The position numbers and the translations under genes are program-made. Below are positions 9,801 to 21,307 of a stretch of DNA of 64,000 nt, piece after piece (the first letter of the stretch is position 1; the number at the start of each line of letters is the position of its first letter). The notes below the pieces were generated by a model. That model saw nothing but the letters and a program-made list of their open reading frames with translations, had not been told where the DNA came from and did no database searches. This DNA comes from Taenia hydatigena. Its lineage: Eukaryota; Platyhelminthes; Cestoda; Cyclophyllidea; Taeniidae. Location: assembly GCA_036345935.2 (NCBI GenBank), contig JADWOT020000001.1, positions 22,935,187 to 22,999,186 of the forward strand. Direction: 5' to 3'.

Positions 9801-12800
9801 GAGGCGGTATGTGTCGACCATGAAGTTGCGGTATGCCAGGTAAGTCTCAGGAGTCTTGCTCTTGTTTTTCCCGTTGAAAAACTCGGGCAAAGACCGACGT
9901 TCGATGGCGTGGATGGCGTTGTAATCAAACCAGGCAGAGTAGGAGGGCACCACAATACAATGAGCCTGCTCGATCACACTTAAGTCGCCAGCCCCCGCCT
10001 GATCGCCGGCGCCACCACCTACGACTTCGGTAGCTCCAGTAGCCTCACTTACATGGTCGGAACTCATGTGGTGGTCACCAGTAGCTATGAGAGGAGGAAA
10101 TTAAATGAGGTGTGAAGAGTAAAACAACCCATTCAGCAAAATGCAAAATAAAGTAGAGGCTTTGTGAATGAGAAAACGGAAAATAAAAAAAAAAAAACAA
10201 AATATCTACATACTGTCAAAGAAATAAGCTGATAGACTACTATGGCCAGAATGTGTAAATATCAAAAGTACGCTCATCTCGATAAGTTCTATCCCAAAGT
10301 TTACCAAATCCTGGCAAGAAAACGGTATTGCAGAGTACATAACGGAAGATAAATTTAAAACCGGTTGCACAAGACACGACCAAAGGGTATTATTGTTGAA
10401 ATTTCCCACAAGCCCATTGTTTTTAAGTATTTGAAGTCTTCTAACCACTTTTAGAAAACTCGTTTCTAATTTACAGAGGCTGTGTGTAAGAAAATGTTAT
10501 AGCTTTCACCCCTAAGGTTATCTGACAAGGGCAAGAGCAGGACACTGTCAACAGTTCAGGCACAGAACAGCATCAATTAGATTAGTCTGAGTTGTAGCTG
10601 AGAAAAAATTGCGCAAGCGACAGAAAGGCCTACGTCCTGATGAGCAGTCGATCTTACAGAGAAGCGATAGTAACAAGAATAGCAGCGAAGCAAGTGCTGT
10701 CAGGTAGCACAAGACTGTAAGTTACAGCGACCCCGTGGAGACCGATCACTAACTAAAAATAGTGATTTAAATAATGACAGGATTGAAGGGATGAATCAAA
10801 GCAAAATGAGCAATAATTGTTGCTTGTAAAGTTCCGCATGTTTAAGGCATCATAGACCGCATATAGTACAAACGCAAGAAGTAAAGTACGCAAAGAATTT
10901 GTATAAATTTGGGATAAAGTCACAACCATATCACTTCTTGTGTTCGCAGAACAAATGAGGAGGGTGGAAGGTTTTGACTGTACTTGGAAATAAGCTTATA
11001 CAACTTCCAAAACAAATCGGAAGAGAATGCAAGAACAGTTTCCAAAAAGGGAGAACTTCGGCAGCAGGAGGAAGAGACAGTAAAGGGACGAATCAATTAC
11101 CGCATTACAGGGAATGAATGTAGTGAATACACTTATTTATTCAGAAATAGAAACAGGTATGGCGGAGGACTCATCGTCAAAGAAAAATTGGCCCTTAAAA
11201 ATATTATTCCAAATCAAAAGTTCATTAGCGAAAACAGTATGGCATGGCAACAATCAAATTGGAAGTTACGGGTCCATTACAATAAAGCAAGCTACTAAAT
11301 TAAGAGAAGGAAAACACTCAATACCCAGTTATGCTTACAAAGATCAGCTGTAGCAAGGGAAGTGCGCGAATTTCTCGATGTCATGCTAACCGGAGTGCCA
11401 GGTGTCACTTGGGTCACCTTGTTTGGCGGCTCCGGATCGTCCAAAGAGCGTGTCAAATCGCCTGTGTCATTGGTGTTCTCGTCTTTCTGATCCTCAGGCG
11501 TAAGTTCCATGTAGTCCTGTTAAGGAAAGGCGGATAGAGAAACAGTCAATTTTTTAAGCAAAACGCGAAAGCATGGCCTTCACAATCATCCACCTCTTTT
11601 TTCATTTTCCTGGTGGAGGAAACAAGCTTGGAAGAGGAGCCCGATGGAACAATGGAACCATGACGGCGCTTTTTGTTGCCGACGCCGCCGCCACTACCAC
11701 TGCCGCCATAGGACTCACTTGAAGGGGAGGGAGACCGCTTCCGCTTTTTCTTGTAATTGGATTCAGTAGGCGTTGGTGGAGCGACGGAAGGAGCCGCCAC
11801 TATGTGTGGAGAAGCAGAAAGAGAAGAGGCAGAGAAGGAGCTGGTCCAGGCGGAAGCAGGTGTCTGCACTTGTTGGGCGTTTGCTGCTTCCAAGAATTCC
11901 TCATCTGTCGAAAAATGCATAGTGAGGAAAAAGCAGTCCAAATTCGAAAGGTCGAATAGCTTTTAACAAAGAAAACATACAAGTAAACGATTTACGAGGG
12001 CGTACAGAACCACCGGGATGGAGAAAATCTTCCTCCAACATCCATTCACGATGATCAGCAGAGTAAAGAAGCCACCTTGCATCGACGTTCCAAGGCGTAC
12101 CTCCAGGCACCCTAGGCTCTGGTTCAATGTTCATCGGCCACTCAACAGGAAGGTCTGCAAAGGCCAAAGTTACTTTCCGTCAAAAGTGGAGCATATCAAG
12201 CTTGAGAAAAAGGCAAAAACCAACTTGTGTGCCAGCTATCAAAAGAACCAGGAGAGAAAAGCCAATGCAAGAGGAGACCACGACCCTCCTTAAAGATAAG
12301 ACGAAACCGTTGACAAATGGAATCATCACGAGCACTGCCAGACCAAGTGTCGGGTGGGGGATGAACTAAATGGGTTGATTCTTCAGGGGATTTGGCGATA
12401 GCAGCACCCAAAAACATAGCGCTTTCTCGTAAGCGACCGAGAAGTGGCTAAAAGAAAAAAGAGAATTCAGTAAAGCAAAGTCAAAAGTTGAAAATTGCTA
12501 AAGTAAACTAGCCCACCTCATCAATGTTAGCGAAATAAACGCAAGGATTCGACCACAGGTGCTGATGAGCCAGCTCCCGTTTAATATTATCAAACATTTC
12601 CATAAATTTATCAATTCTCGGCGAACTAAAATCCAACTTTCTCCATCCTTGGTCGTGACGATACTTCAAACAGATAAGGAATATGTAGCACAAAGAGCCA
12701 CCAGGTTTAAAGTCGACAAACAGCCTCGATGGTAGCTTTGGAGGTGAACCCTTAGCAAAAAATGAAAAAAACATGCTATGGCTTACATTCTTCCCGAAGT

Positions 12801-13002
12801 GCTGCTCCTGAAACATCAACAAGTTGTAACAGAGACCAGCAAGACTTTTGTTGGTCGGTGGTTCAGCCTGGGTATATTTTTTGTGGTTTCTTGTAAGCCA
12901 TGTCCTCACTGGATCAAAATTAGCTATAATCTCAGGATTTTCATAAAACCTTGAGGCAATTCCACAATCATTTGGGCGAGGCAAACCCATAGAGAAGAGC
13001 AT
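6871..13002 (-). CDS. SMARCC2: SWI/SNF (BAF) core subunit SMARCC, Moira/BAF155/170 homologue
   Basis: Coding exons (minus): 13002-12787, 12750-12517, 12447-12225, 12154-11981, 11904-11594, 11516-11339, 10084-9420, 8893-7733, 7656-6871; phases agree, 1315 aa (human SMARCC2 is 1214). Domains: N-terminal module ([31 protein letters not shown]; residues about 30-285); [14 protein letters not shown] basic patch; SWIRM about 480-575 ([34 protein letters not shown]); SANT about 737-785 ([17 protein letters not shown]); Glu-rich linker; coiled coil about 1020-1090 ([15 protein letters not shown]); Pro/Gln-rich tract; very acidic last 30 residues. Known role: scaffold dimer of the BAF chromatin remodeller in the nucleus. 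The first two exons are separated by an in-frame, stop-free 36-nt GT-AG intron (12786-12751); without removing it the protein would carry 12 extra residues absent from homologues. The paralogue (C1 or C2) cannot be assigned. Confidence 0.95.
12751..12786 (-). other. 36-nt in-frame micro-intron in SMARCC
   Basis: On the minus strand the segment starts GTAAGC, has a T-rich middle and ends GCTAAG. It is 36 nt long and stop-free, so the frame reads through it. Homologues go from FGKxV directly to xxLPxxxFxDFK, so the 12 residues it would encode are best read as intron. Confidence 0.7.
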
Positions 13003-13589
13003 ACATATATGGAGGGAGACGGACTTAGGCGGAGTAGAGAATCACCAATTTAAACAACTGTGCTGCCACAATTAATCATGCAAATGGGTTTTAAGGTGTA
13101 AGAAATCAAACACAACAAAAAATTTATACCTTAATGAGCGCAACAGAGTAAAGTGTTAGTGACAAAATTTTTATAGTAAGATTATTAATCTCCAACGGTA
13201 TTTTTAGCTTATAAATTAAAGTAATGTACTGGCTATTACTTAAGGCTTTGTGCATGTGTCCAGAGGGACACTTACCAGACAAGTTATTAGGCTCCAGCTG
13301 TATCGTTCCAAAACCTCCTCGAAGGAAAAAGAAGGCACAATAGTGGTGCAGAATGTGTGTTCAACAAAAATAGGAGTTGGGTCAGTTGGCGTGGACCGAA
13401 GACTTATTTACTCTGTAAAAGGTTCTTCCTTTTTCGCCTCTCTTCCCTTGCTATTAGAAGTCTAGATACGCCTCTACATGGATATGTCGCTCCCTTGGGA
13501 GTGACCAGGCTGCTCCACAACCATGTTTAAAGTTGTCGTCCAGCTCTGACCTACAAAGCACATTTAAAGAACATAAGTATTACACACCC

Positions 13590-13765
13590 TGTAATACTTT
13601 GTTTCAACTACCGGCTTCGGTCAGGGTCACAGAGGTGACCTTGTTGCCCTAGCTGCGTGGGCTGGCCCCTGGGCCATGCCAGCAGATCATATCCTCTGCC
13701 TGTTAAATATATATATAATTAATACCTTAGCGTTCTGCCTTCCTATGCCTTTAAGGGAGCCTCTG
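13590..13765 (+). repeat. SINE-like repeat, copy A
   Basis: Contains the family core GGCTGGCCCCTGGGCCATGC, preceded by a CGGTCAGGGTCACAGAGGTG block and followed by CTCTGCCTGTTAAATATATA. The copy at 53935-54135 shares all three blocks in order, including an upstream ATACTTTGTTT element. Confidence 0.75.
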
Positions 13766-14589
13766 AACGCTACACACCCAACTAGGAAAATATGGCAACT
13801 CAAGAGTTTATTTCCACAATCGGCATTCAAACAACTAAGTTATTGCACCAGCACTTCAAAACATCTGTAGTTCGTATCCTGCCCTAATATCTTCGCTTTC
13901 AAAGAAGTTTCAAATGTGTTCTAATGATTGCAATTTCAAAAAAGTTAAGGCTAAAAGTATTAGTTTGAATGAACCCAACTCCAAAAGTGCTGTAATATTG
14001 CTTAACTCTCATGTGAAATTACGAATAAGATTTTGAATGGTATTTGAGCCTGTTAATTGCTACAGCATCCCTGACTAAAACGTATTGCAAGGGTGCGAGA
14101 TGGTTGATTGTTCTACGACACCTTACTTTTTTTAGACGAAACAGTAAACTGAAAGCGTGTTACTAGAGTTTGTGGGATGGTCAGTGTCGACATCAGAGAA
14201 ATCAGCCCGTTTCTCAAAGACCAGATCCAAGTATTATTCGCCCATCGCCTATAAGATACATACAGAGGACATGATTAGTACATAGCTCCTCGCCTTTTGA
14301 CCACCAGTCACACCTAACTATTCCATCTAGTGGTTTTCTTCCTTCTACTACTGCGTAGACTTAACCCTTTTAACCGACCGCTAAAGCACATTTGAGGGGT
14401 CGTATCTTGTTGGGTGGACGGTAATCGGTAGGAAACGTAGTCGTGTGTTGCAAATAGGGCACATCGTGGGTGAGGGAATCTGGCATTCTTGCTCTCAGAG
14501 GTGGTAAAATTTACGGTGGGTTTGGGGTGGGGGAATCGGCCTGTACATTTGGGAGGTGAGTGCTTCACGGAAGACGTTGCGCCGACTGT

Positions 14590-15900
14590 GCCCATCATGA
14601 TATCTCTTCAGCATGCTAATAAGGCATTTGACGTAATCCTTGAGTGGCGTTAAAGGTTTCTCTTACGCCTTTCAGGCACAGTACGTGCACAGGGACATTG
14701 TTGGTTGCTGCTCTTTGTTTGGTAGAAAGACGTCATAGGGAACTCTCATTTCGCGGTATATAAGCATCTTGAAGAGTGCAGCACCAGTTAGCGTGTGAGA
14801 ACCGCAGCCTTGTATGCAAGGATAGCACGTCTTAGGCTTAAAGCCTAGTCATTAGGCTGTGTTTCCTTAGTAAATGCCTTTAGTAATCCCATGAGGATGC
14901 GTTCCGTTCTTTCTGCCTGTGCGTGCATTTGATATCTCAGGATCGGCTTCCAAAATTAGGGTTTTGATCGCCATGAATCGATCCGGTCGACTTGTGTTGA
15001 TAGATCCACCTATAGAAGAAAACTAAAGCGATCGTCTCGGAGTCTTGCGAATGCATAATTCCTGCTTTAGCTACTTTCGTGAAGTAATCAACCATTACCA
15101 GAGCATATTGGTTTCCTCTCTCCCTGGGTGGTAGTGGGTCCATGATGTCTATACCCGTTCTTTCGCCTGGGAGCCTCGTAGAGATGGGTTGGAGATATGC
15201 ATTTGCTGTGTGGTGAGGCTCCTTTAAACTGCTGCAATTGATGTAGGTTCAATGGGTGTCTAGCACGTCTAAAGAAAGTGAGGACCTCCAGTATCGTTTG
15301 CGCTATGCCTCTGCCATCTTTTTTCGCCCACATGACCCGACTGATCGTGCAACTCTTGGAGGACTGTTTGAATCAGAGAACCTAAGACAACTAGGCACGT
15401 GGAAGACGTGGCACTTTCCTGGTGCCATAAAACCGCATCGTCTGGGGACAGTTTCAGTCATTCTTGCCATATCGACCTAGCTGACTTGCTGGACAAGCTT
15501 GTCGCGTTTGCGGTGGTCTTGTGAGTGGATGGCAGAAACCTCTTCTGCACCAGAGCTGTATCGAAATCGGCGCGTGCAGTGCATCTGCAACGGTGCTTAG
15601 TAGACTCACTCAAAAATGGCACATCCTCTAATAACGCCACCCGTTTCTGTTGAGAGATGTCCGCGAGACAGTGTATCGGCGTTGCCGTGTTTACTACCCT
15701 TCCTGTACCGAACTGCGAAGTCAAATTGCCGCAGGTTCTCGCACCAGTGCACAAGTACACGGTCAATCACCATCAATTACTAACCGGGTGAACGCTTGGT
15801 GATTCGTCGCGCAAAAAACTGTCCCGTTGTCAGGTTATGCTTGAAGTGTCGAGCAATCAAATAGAAAGGAAGAATTCACGTTCCCTCACTCTAGCCCACG
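14590..15900 (-). mobile_element. Decayed Ty3/gypsy-type retrotransposon pol fragment (RNase H to integrase)
   Basis: Minus-strand reading, broken by frameshifts and stops. From 5' to 3': an RNase H piece (RHFKHNLTTGQFFARR near 15860-15800; then the end of RNase H with FDFAVRYRKGSKHGNADTLS near 15720-15650), an integrase linker (LQPISTRLPGER-like), the integrase core (MDPLPPRERGNQYALVMVDY, then FTKVAKA) at about 15143-14937, and a late integrase piece (QAERTERILMGLLKAFTKET) near 14930-14860. Domain order and motifs are those of Ty3/gypsy (Metaviridae) elements. No LTRs, gag, protease or reverse transcriptase were recognised. It is inactive; this is a fossil fragment between genes. Confidence 0.85.
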
Positions 15901-17295
15901 AAGGATCAAGAGTGTTGTTTGTTGCTGAGGACGTAAATTGAGTTTAAACCTAGGGATGCCAAACCAATTGTCGAAGTTCATCTTGTCTCTAAGGTGGGAA
16001 GGTCTGCAAACATTGCCATCAGTGCAAGAATTCCTTCCCTCCCTCCTTAACACCACCTAGGTTTTACTGCCCTGATAAGTGAAGGCCGAAAGCTATTAGA
16101 CACTTATTGTACTGAATGAAATAGTTATTAAATAACGCTTTGAAGATTCTAATAGTAGGATTATCTGCGTGCAGAAAGTTGATCCCTTCTATGGAATCAG
16201 ATTCAAATTTTCCTCTTGCATCGAAAAAAAGGGAAGTATTGCAGCGTCCCGGGACTTATTTGACGGCAAAAGTCATCATACTAGTGCAGCTTACGCTTAC
16301 AGTGCAATATGACCACCCAAGGCCCCGAAACAGAAACAGTCAGTCACAAAAAACGAAATATTACAATTATAGCTAAGGTTTTAAAGTAGTTACTGAAGAC
16401 AAGCAAAAGAGTCAATCTCTTGTTATGGATTAGCAGCACCCCTTTTACGTCACTCTCACTCTTGTTATAAACGACCACCAATTATTCCATCCTAGGCATG
16501 TGCTCCTCTTACACCCCCCACTAAGATATATCATTCAGCAGTAGAAATAAAAATAGATACCATTCAAGATTGGATTCGGTTTCCACTGCCGTCTTCCTAA
16601 CGCTGCAACGCCTACCTGAGGGCAAAAGAAGGGACAACACTCGAGCGGAATGTACACATGTGTCGAATCAAATGGCAGCGATGAGAGTACTACAGCCGAA
16701 ATGCAAAAGCAGCCCTCTGCTGAAACAGTGCGTTTAGCTAGTAACGAACATATTGCGTAGCAGTTCTTACACACATGTTTTCTGATAGACATGAACCGTA
16801 GCCATTACCCAAATACCTTTGGATGATTATCCGTATCACGCATTACCTTCACTACTCCAGGACGTGGTCGAGTCGATAATGTCCGATACAAAAACGTTGC
16901 ACCTTGCATTCTCATAAGCTGAAAATTGGTATGGGCTAACTTAACCAGCGGGAGAAAGAACCAGAAACGGGTAATACCCCGAAGTAGCTTTACATACTGG
17001 TCGGAAAACTCGACAGTACCGATGCGAAGTCATTAAGTAACACCATCCGGATATGCGCGAGGAGGAACTGAGTAGTACTAGGCAAGCAATCTTTGCCTCG
17101 AGGTCGCAATGCTATCAGCCACTATAAAGTACCACGTTAGATCGGAAAGTAAGGGTGATAGACTAGCACGTGTAAGTACTACTTAGAGCTGCAAAGTAGA
17201 AATCATAGGGTGTAAGCAAGGTTCACTTATGAAGGAATAAACAAGAACAGATAAAAGCCAAAGGTTTTACTACAGCATCCAATGTAATAAAGGAT

Positions 17296-17373
17296 CTACT
17301 TGCTCCTCTGCCTCATCTTCCTCCTTTTCCGCTTCAGTCGCCTAACACGCTTCTTACGCCACTTGTTCCGCAT
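17296..17373 (-). CDS. RPL41: 60S ribosomal protein L41 (eL41), 25 aa
   Basis: Short minus-strand ORF from ATG at 17373 to TAG at 17296, 25 codons plus stop. The peptide begins MRNKWRKKRVRRLKRKRR and ends KMRQRSK, nearly identical to the human protein (MRAKWRKKRMRRLKRKRR...), differing at two or so residues. eL41 is the smallest ribosomal protein, a single basic helix at the bridge between the two ribosomal subunits. The match over the full length, with start and stop in place, makes chance very unlikely. The gene usually has 5' UTR introns, which I cannot place here. It stands alone between SMARCC and the AIG1-like gene. A processed retrocopy is possible but there is no poly(A) tail or frame damage to suggest one. 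Confidence 0.93.
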   Translation of the reverse strand: MRNKWRKKRVRRLKRKRRKMRQRSK

Positions 17374-17885
17374 ATCCAAATAGTCTAAGTAAGTGGCGAT
17401 TCACTAAAACAAACGTGCATGCTAGGAAAGGGTGAAGGATTGGCAAGTATTAGCATAGTTTTATTTTGCTTAACAGTTGTAAATGACATTTATGTATTTT
17501 AACCTAATTTTTTGCCTTAATGAATTATTATACGCAGGTTTTTTGCCTTTATATTAGTAAACATTACACAAATGTTAAAACAAGGTATAAAAACAAAAAT
17601 CAGGTGTTTTTCAAACAAAAAATTTTTGAATTTTTGTTTGAACTGTTTTTAAACAAATATTTTGCTCTATTTCTTATCAGTGGATAGTTTTCGAATAGCT
17701 TAGTTTTGTTGCCATGCTCAGCCTAATGCACCATGCCAAAAAGAAGATCTGTGTACGCCTTTAAATTTAAAAAATATTATTCAAATTTGATAGTCTTTTT
17801 CAATTGCATTGCGTTATGAACATCAAAGTTTCGTTTTTAAAATGAGCCATTTGACCATCAATCTGTTATCGCAGATTTGACTTTC
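17374..17885. other. AT-rich divergent region between RPL41 and the AIG1-like gene
   Basis: About 510 bp, rich in A/T runs, between two genes transcribed away from each other. It probably contains the RPL41 promoter and 5' leader and the upstream region of the AIG1-like gene. No specific motif is assigned. Confidence 0.4.
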
Positions 17886-19057
17886 ATGATGTTGGCGGCG
17901 GTTGGTCTGTTTTCTTATAGGCTTCTTTGTCTTTTGGGTTATGGATATGTCGCCTATTGGACTTTCGAAAATCATCCTACAAAGGGTTTGCTAAAGGAAA
18001 ATATCTTCTTCCAAACACGATTCCTTACCATTGATACATTGGTACGGTTGTCATTCTTGTTCACATTTTAGCTTTTACACGTCTTGTACTACGCTCTGGC
18101 GATCCTTCTTATGCCAACCAAATGCTATAAATTAAAGAGCGTTTTGTCTTGTGTGGCTCTCACAACTTCTACGGTGCGTTATATTTAGTGATTCGTTGAT
18201 GTTTAGGTTGTATCAGTTCTGTTCTGGGGTATCGATTACTTTGACATAACGCTGCTGATGGAGCTGAAAGATCTTGAATCCCTGCCAATGTGGTTTTTAC
18301 AGGTCACGGTAGGTGGTGGGTCTTCTTAATTGGTCCCAAATTTAGCACACGGTTATCAGCATCACCGCATTGTTCGATGTTCTCTTTTCGCGTCCGCATC
18401 CGGTGCTTTTGTGGAAGTCTTTTCTCGTGGTTCTTTCCTACTATCTGGGCTATGCTGTCTAGTGGGTTCACCATGAACACTTTATTCAGCCTACCTTTCT
18501 AGTGTCGAATATTTGATCTACGGGCACAGGCTCTATGCATATCCTCTGCTGAGAATGTTCACTGTTACCGGCCGTTATCAGTTTTATGGAGCCGTCTTTT
18601 GCATTATCTTCCTGGTCTTTCTCGTCTCTTGTCTGTTCATAAGGGTTGTTTCCAGCTATCGGCAGCACAAACCAAAGAAGGACAAAGCAAAGAATAAAAA
18701 ATCGCAACATCAGTTACAGCATCAGCAGCAGCAGCAACAACAACCGCAGAAGCCGTCTCCGACGCCTCTTACAAGTGGTACTGATGTTGGCATTTTTTGG
18801 CCAACTTTAGTTAAGCAAAGGAAACTTGTCATTTTGCATCCTTGCACCATCGGTGGATGCGCCAGTAGTTACTTATGTAGTTAGGCTTTTTTGCTAATTG
18901 AACTTCTCTCTGTCATTTATAAAGCGGATTTCGAAACGTTTCTGGTTAATATTTATAGTTGTAAGGTGCGTTTGGGATTGTTTTGGAGTGAACGCCTTTT
19001 ACCGTTATTTTACTTGTCTTTACAGCTAAGAAGAAGAAGCAAGCCAAGCAGGAATGA
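17886..19057 (+). CDS. AIG1: AIG1/ADTRP-family membrane hydrolase, 6 exons
   Basis: Exons: 17886-18041, 18072-18173, 18207-18308, 18346-18461, 18503-18777, 19026-19057; phases agree, 260 aa (human AIG1 about 240). Alignment landmarks: FLTIDTL (human FLTFIDL, with the nucleophile Thr), VVSVLFWGIDYFD (VVAVFWIIYAYD), HTVISITALFDV right after the fourth acceptor (HTTVLPFILIEM, with the catalytic His), LGYAVYVEYLIYGHRLYAYP (VGYILWV...WVYPFLE) and a final hydrophobic helix. Known of the family: multi-pass, threonine hydrolases of fatty-acid esters of hydroxy fatty acids. Introns 1-4 are only 30, 33, 37 and 41 nt. The C-terminus is unusual: a poly-Gln run then Lys-rich KKKKQAKQE. An apparent in-frame TAG at 18460 disappears if the donor is placed as GTCTA|gtgggt. 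The ATG lies 11 nt after a CAG acceptor-like site. Confidence 0.87.
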
Positions 19058-19287
19058 GGTTTATTGCCGTTTGCTTCGTCAACCAGCCGTCAGCGTCAGT
19101 GTGTAATTGTGTTCTCACTCCCAACCGCTAGGTGATTGTCATTTGCGCCTCTCCACTTTTAACATATTTGTGTGTACCCTCTGCCATTTTCCTATCCGCT
19201 CTCCCTTTGCACGCATTGAGAGTGATCGTATCAGTGTATGTAAAAATGAAATGGATCTGTGACGCGGTTTGATAAAATACACGTGTG

Positions 19288-19293
19288 AATAAA
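19288..19293 (+). terminator. Polyadenylation signal AATAAA of the AIG1-like gene
   Basis: Canonical AATAAA about 230 nt after the TGA of the AIG1-like gene, on the sense strand. Confidence 0.5.
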
Positions 19294-20284
19294 CATTACC
19301 AAACTAGATGGCCCCTTCGTTTTGGCTTTTGAACCCTATGAGGGGATGTTTAATCAGACCTTTTGCCAGTTGGTGGTTTAACGCTCTAGGTTGTTCAAAT
19401 TTTGTTTCCTCTGCGAAATGCAAACTGAGTGAGACGCTGGACTGCTGTATGCCACTGCCCGAGTCACAACAGACAATGGGTGTGGACCTTGCATCACAAG
19501 TCTACCGCGGTTTGTGTGTGCTTGCGTTGGTGACTGTGCACTGGTGATTTTGTGCACTGTGCTCATCCGTGTTGCCGTTGTGCGCCTGCATTCGGCTGTC
19601 ATTTGGTAAGCCTGATTCACCGCAGTTGTTGTGACACTTTAGCGACTTTCATCTGACACGGGTCAACGCCACATCATTGCATTTTCTACCACCAGCAAAT
19701 TAACCACTACAGTTCGCCTATTGCATCGTTCTTCCATAATACTCAAACCTGAAGTTGGAACCGCTTCAACTGCAGTTGCTACAAAACAATGGGAGAGTTA
19801 TCCGCGAACGTCTCACATCTCTTTTCTTGTGCAAAGATCACATTGCTTTGCGTAATTACGGTTACTTCACATGTAATGCGGGATCTAAGATCGAAGGTTC
19901 TGGCGTCACACATATGTGACGTTGGTGACGAAATCGTCAAACTGAGCATATAACTGGCGAGACACGCTGGGTTTTTGTCGTCAGTCCCTCCCAAAACTGG
20001 GTTCGACGTTTTCTCTGCAGGCACGTCCAACCAGTAAGCTTCCCCGCTTACACTTTGTACCCGCCTGGCTGTTGATTCAGCCTTAACCCAGTTTTGTGAA
20101 AGTTTGGTAAAGGCGAAGACTAATTCTGTGAGCGGAAGTGAATATCTGCCAGGGCTAGTCCACTCTTGTGTTCACTTTCGTTCAACGCCTGCAGCTGTCT
20201 TGCGTGTTTCCTTTCCCCACACTAAAACTCGAGGCGTTCGCATGCTTCGAAAGATGCAACTTGAAGAAATATTGGGTTCAAAGC

Positions 20285-20420
20285 GAATTGTAGTGCTTCA
20301 AAACTTCTCTAAAGGCGAGAGCAGGTATGACTCTTGGAAAAACCATGTACTGTTGACCTAAGGATTGGATTGGGACTACCCACATGGCCCAAAAGTCAGG
20401 TCGTCCGGTAGAGGTACAAC
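20285..20420 (-). repeat. SINE-like repeat, copy L (inverted)
   Basis: Read on the minus strand it gives GACCTGACTTTTGGGCCATG followed by a GGTCAACAGTACATG block, matching copy F (GTCGACAGTACATATTCTGC) and the family core GGCCATGCCAG. Confidence 0.55.
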
Positions 20421-20999
20421 GGCTGATAAAACACCATGTACGCTTCATCCTGGTGGTCCTTGTAGGACCCAATGCGTACCGACTGGCTCTGATTGAATTA
20501 GAAGATTTCAACCGCCGTGAATGGCATCTGTTTGCCCGTTCTCTTCTACAATTCCACGGTATTCTGCTTCAGTGTGTACAGAGCTTGCCTACCACATTCC
20601 AAGATCCATTGCAAATTCTTTCCTGTTTCAAGTAAATAGGCAGAGGGCTATGGAGGGTTGCATAACCAGTACCACTTTCTTTCTATCGCGATAGTTCTTT
20701 TGACCTTAGATTGAATTACAAGACGAAGGCGTGACCTATCTAGCATGCATATTGAGGTAACCCTTGTATAGTAATCGAAGTGTCCTGACCGTCCAAATGT
20801 CGAATGCAAGGAATGCAATAATTTCTGGTTTTTCAGCCTGCCTACTGAATTTGTAAATTTTGAGGCATGTCAGTGGTGGACATGGAAGCTATTATTCACT
20901 AAAGTGGCCCGCTAGTTCACAGTTAAAGGATTTATCGTTGGCCTGAGATTACCCATTAGACGTTTAGCACCGCGACTCGCTGGCGCACCACTCCGAGGT

Positions 21000-21145
21000 T
21001 CTTCTGCAGTCGAAGGAGGCGTAATCCTCTGGCACAGAAGGGCTTGTAGCTACTGGCGTTGCTCGGCGACCAGGCCGCCCGGTGATAGGTGGAATGGCGG
21101 AGCCCCTAAGTGGGGCTCGTTGCAAAAACCGAGTGTCGAGCAATC
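21000..21145 (-). repeat. SINE-like repeat, copy K (inverted)
   Basis: Minus-strand reading contains CACCGGGCGGCCTGGTCGCC, close to copy G at 44330 (CCCCGGGCGGCCTGGTCGCT), then AGTAGCTACAAGCCCTTCTG and a TCCTTCGACTGCAGAAGAAC end. Confidence 0.65.
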
Positions 21146-21277
21146 GAGCCGATACATGGCGTCCAATTGGGACTTCCGAACTTCCGTGGGAATGAAAACA
21201 TCCAAGGCCAAATGGCTTGTCTGGAATTGATCCATTACATCTACATCCTTCAGCCTGAATTCATCGACGCATGTGAG

Positions 21278-21307
21278 ACGTCTGCTGTCTCATGGTTTCG
21301 CAGACGT
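21278..21307. repeat. Inverted repeat, 8-bp perfect arms
   Basis: ACGTCTGC and GCAGACGT separated by 14 bases; could form a short hairpin. No gene nearby and no further motif. Confidence 0.6.

Larger units (their letters stand above)
13003..17295. other. Intergenic region upstream of SMARCC
   Basis: No host gene recognised between the SMARCC start and RPL41. It holds one SINE-like copy (about 13590-13765) and a decayed Ty3/gypsy fragment (about 14590-15900). The remaining open frames are short, lack recognisable motifs and are probably chance. Confidence 0.5.

Noticed and set aside
18513..18884. Single-exon 123-aa reading of the AIG1 last part
   Set aside because: It starts mid-protein and runs past a good donor at 18777; the spliced version keeps phase and ends in a Lys-rich tail.
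20104..20635. Two tandem plus-strand frames that looked like a small gene
   Set aside because: The middle overlaps an inverted SINE-like copy and neither frame has a recognisable domain or good splice context.
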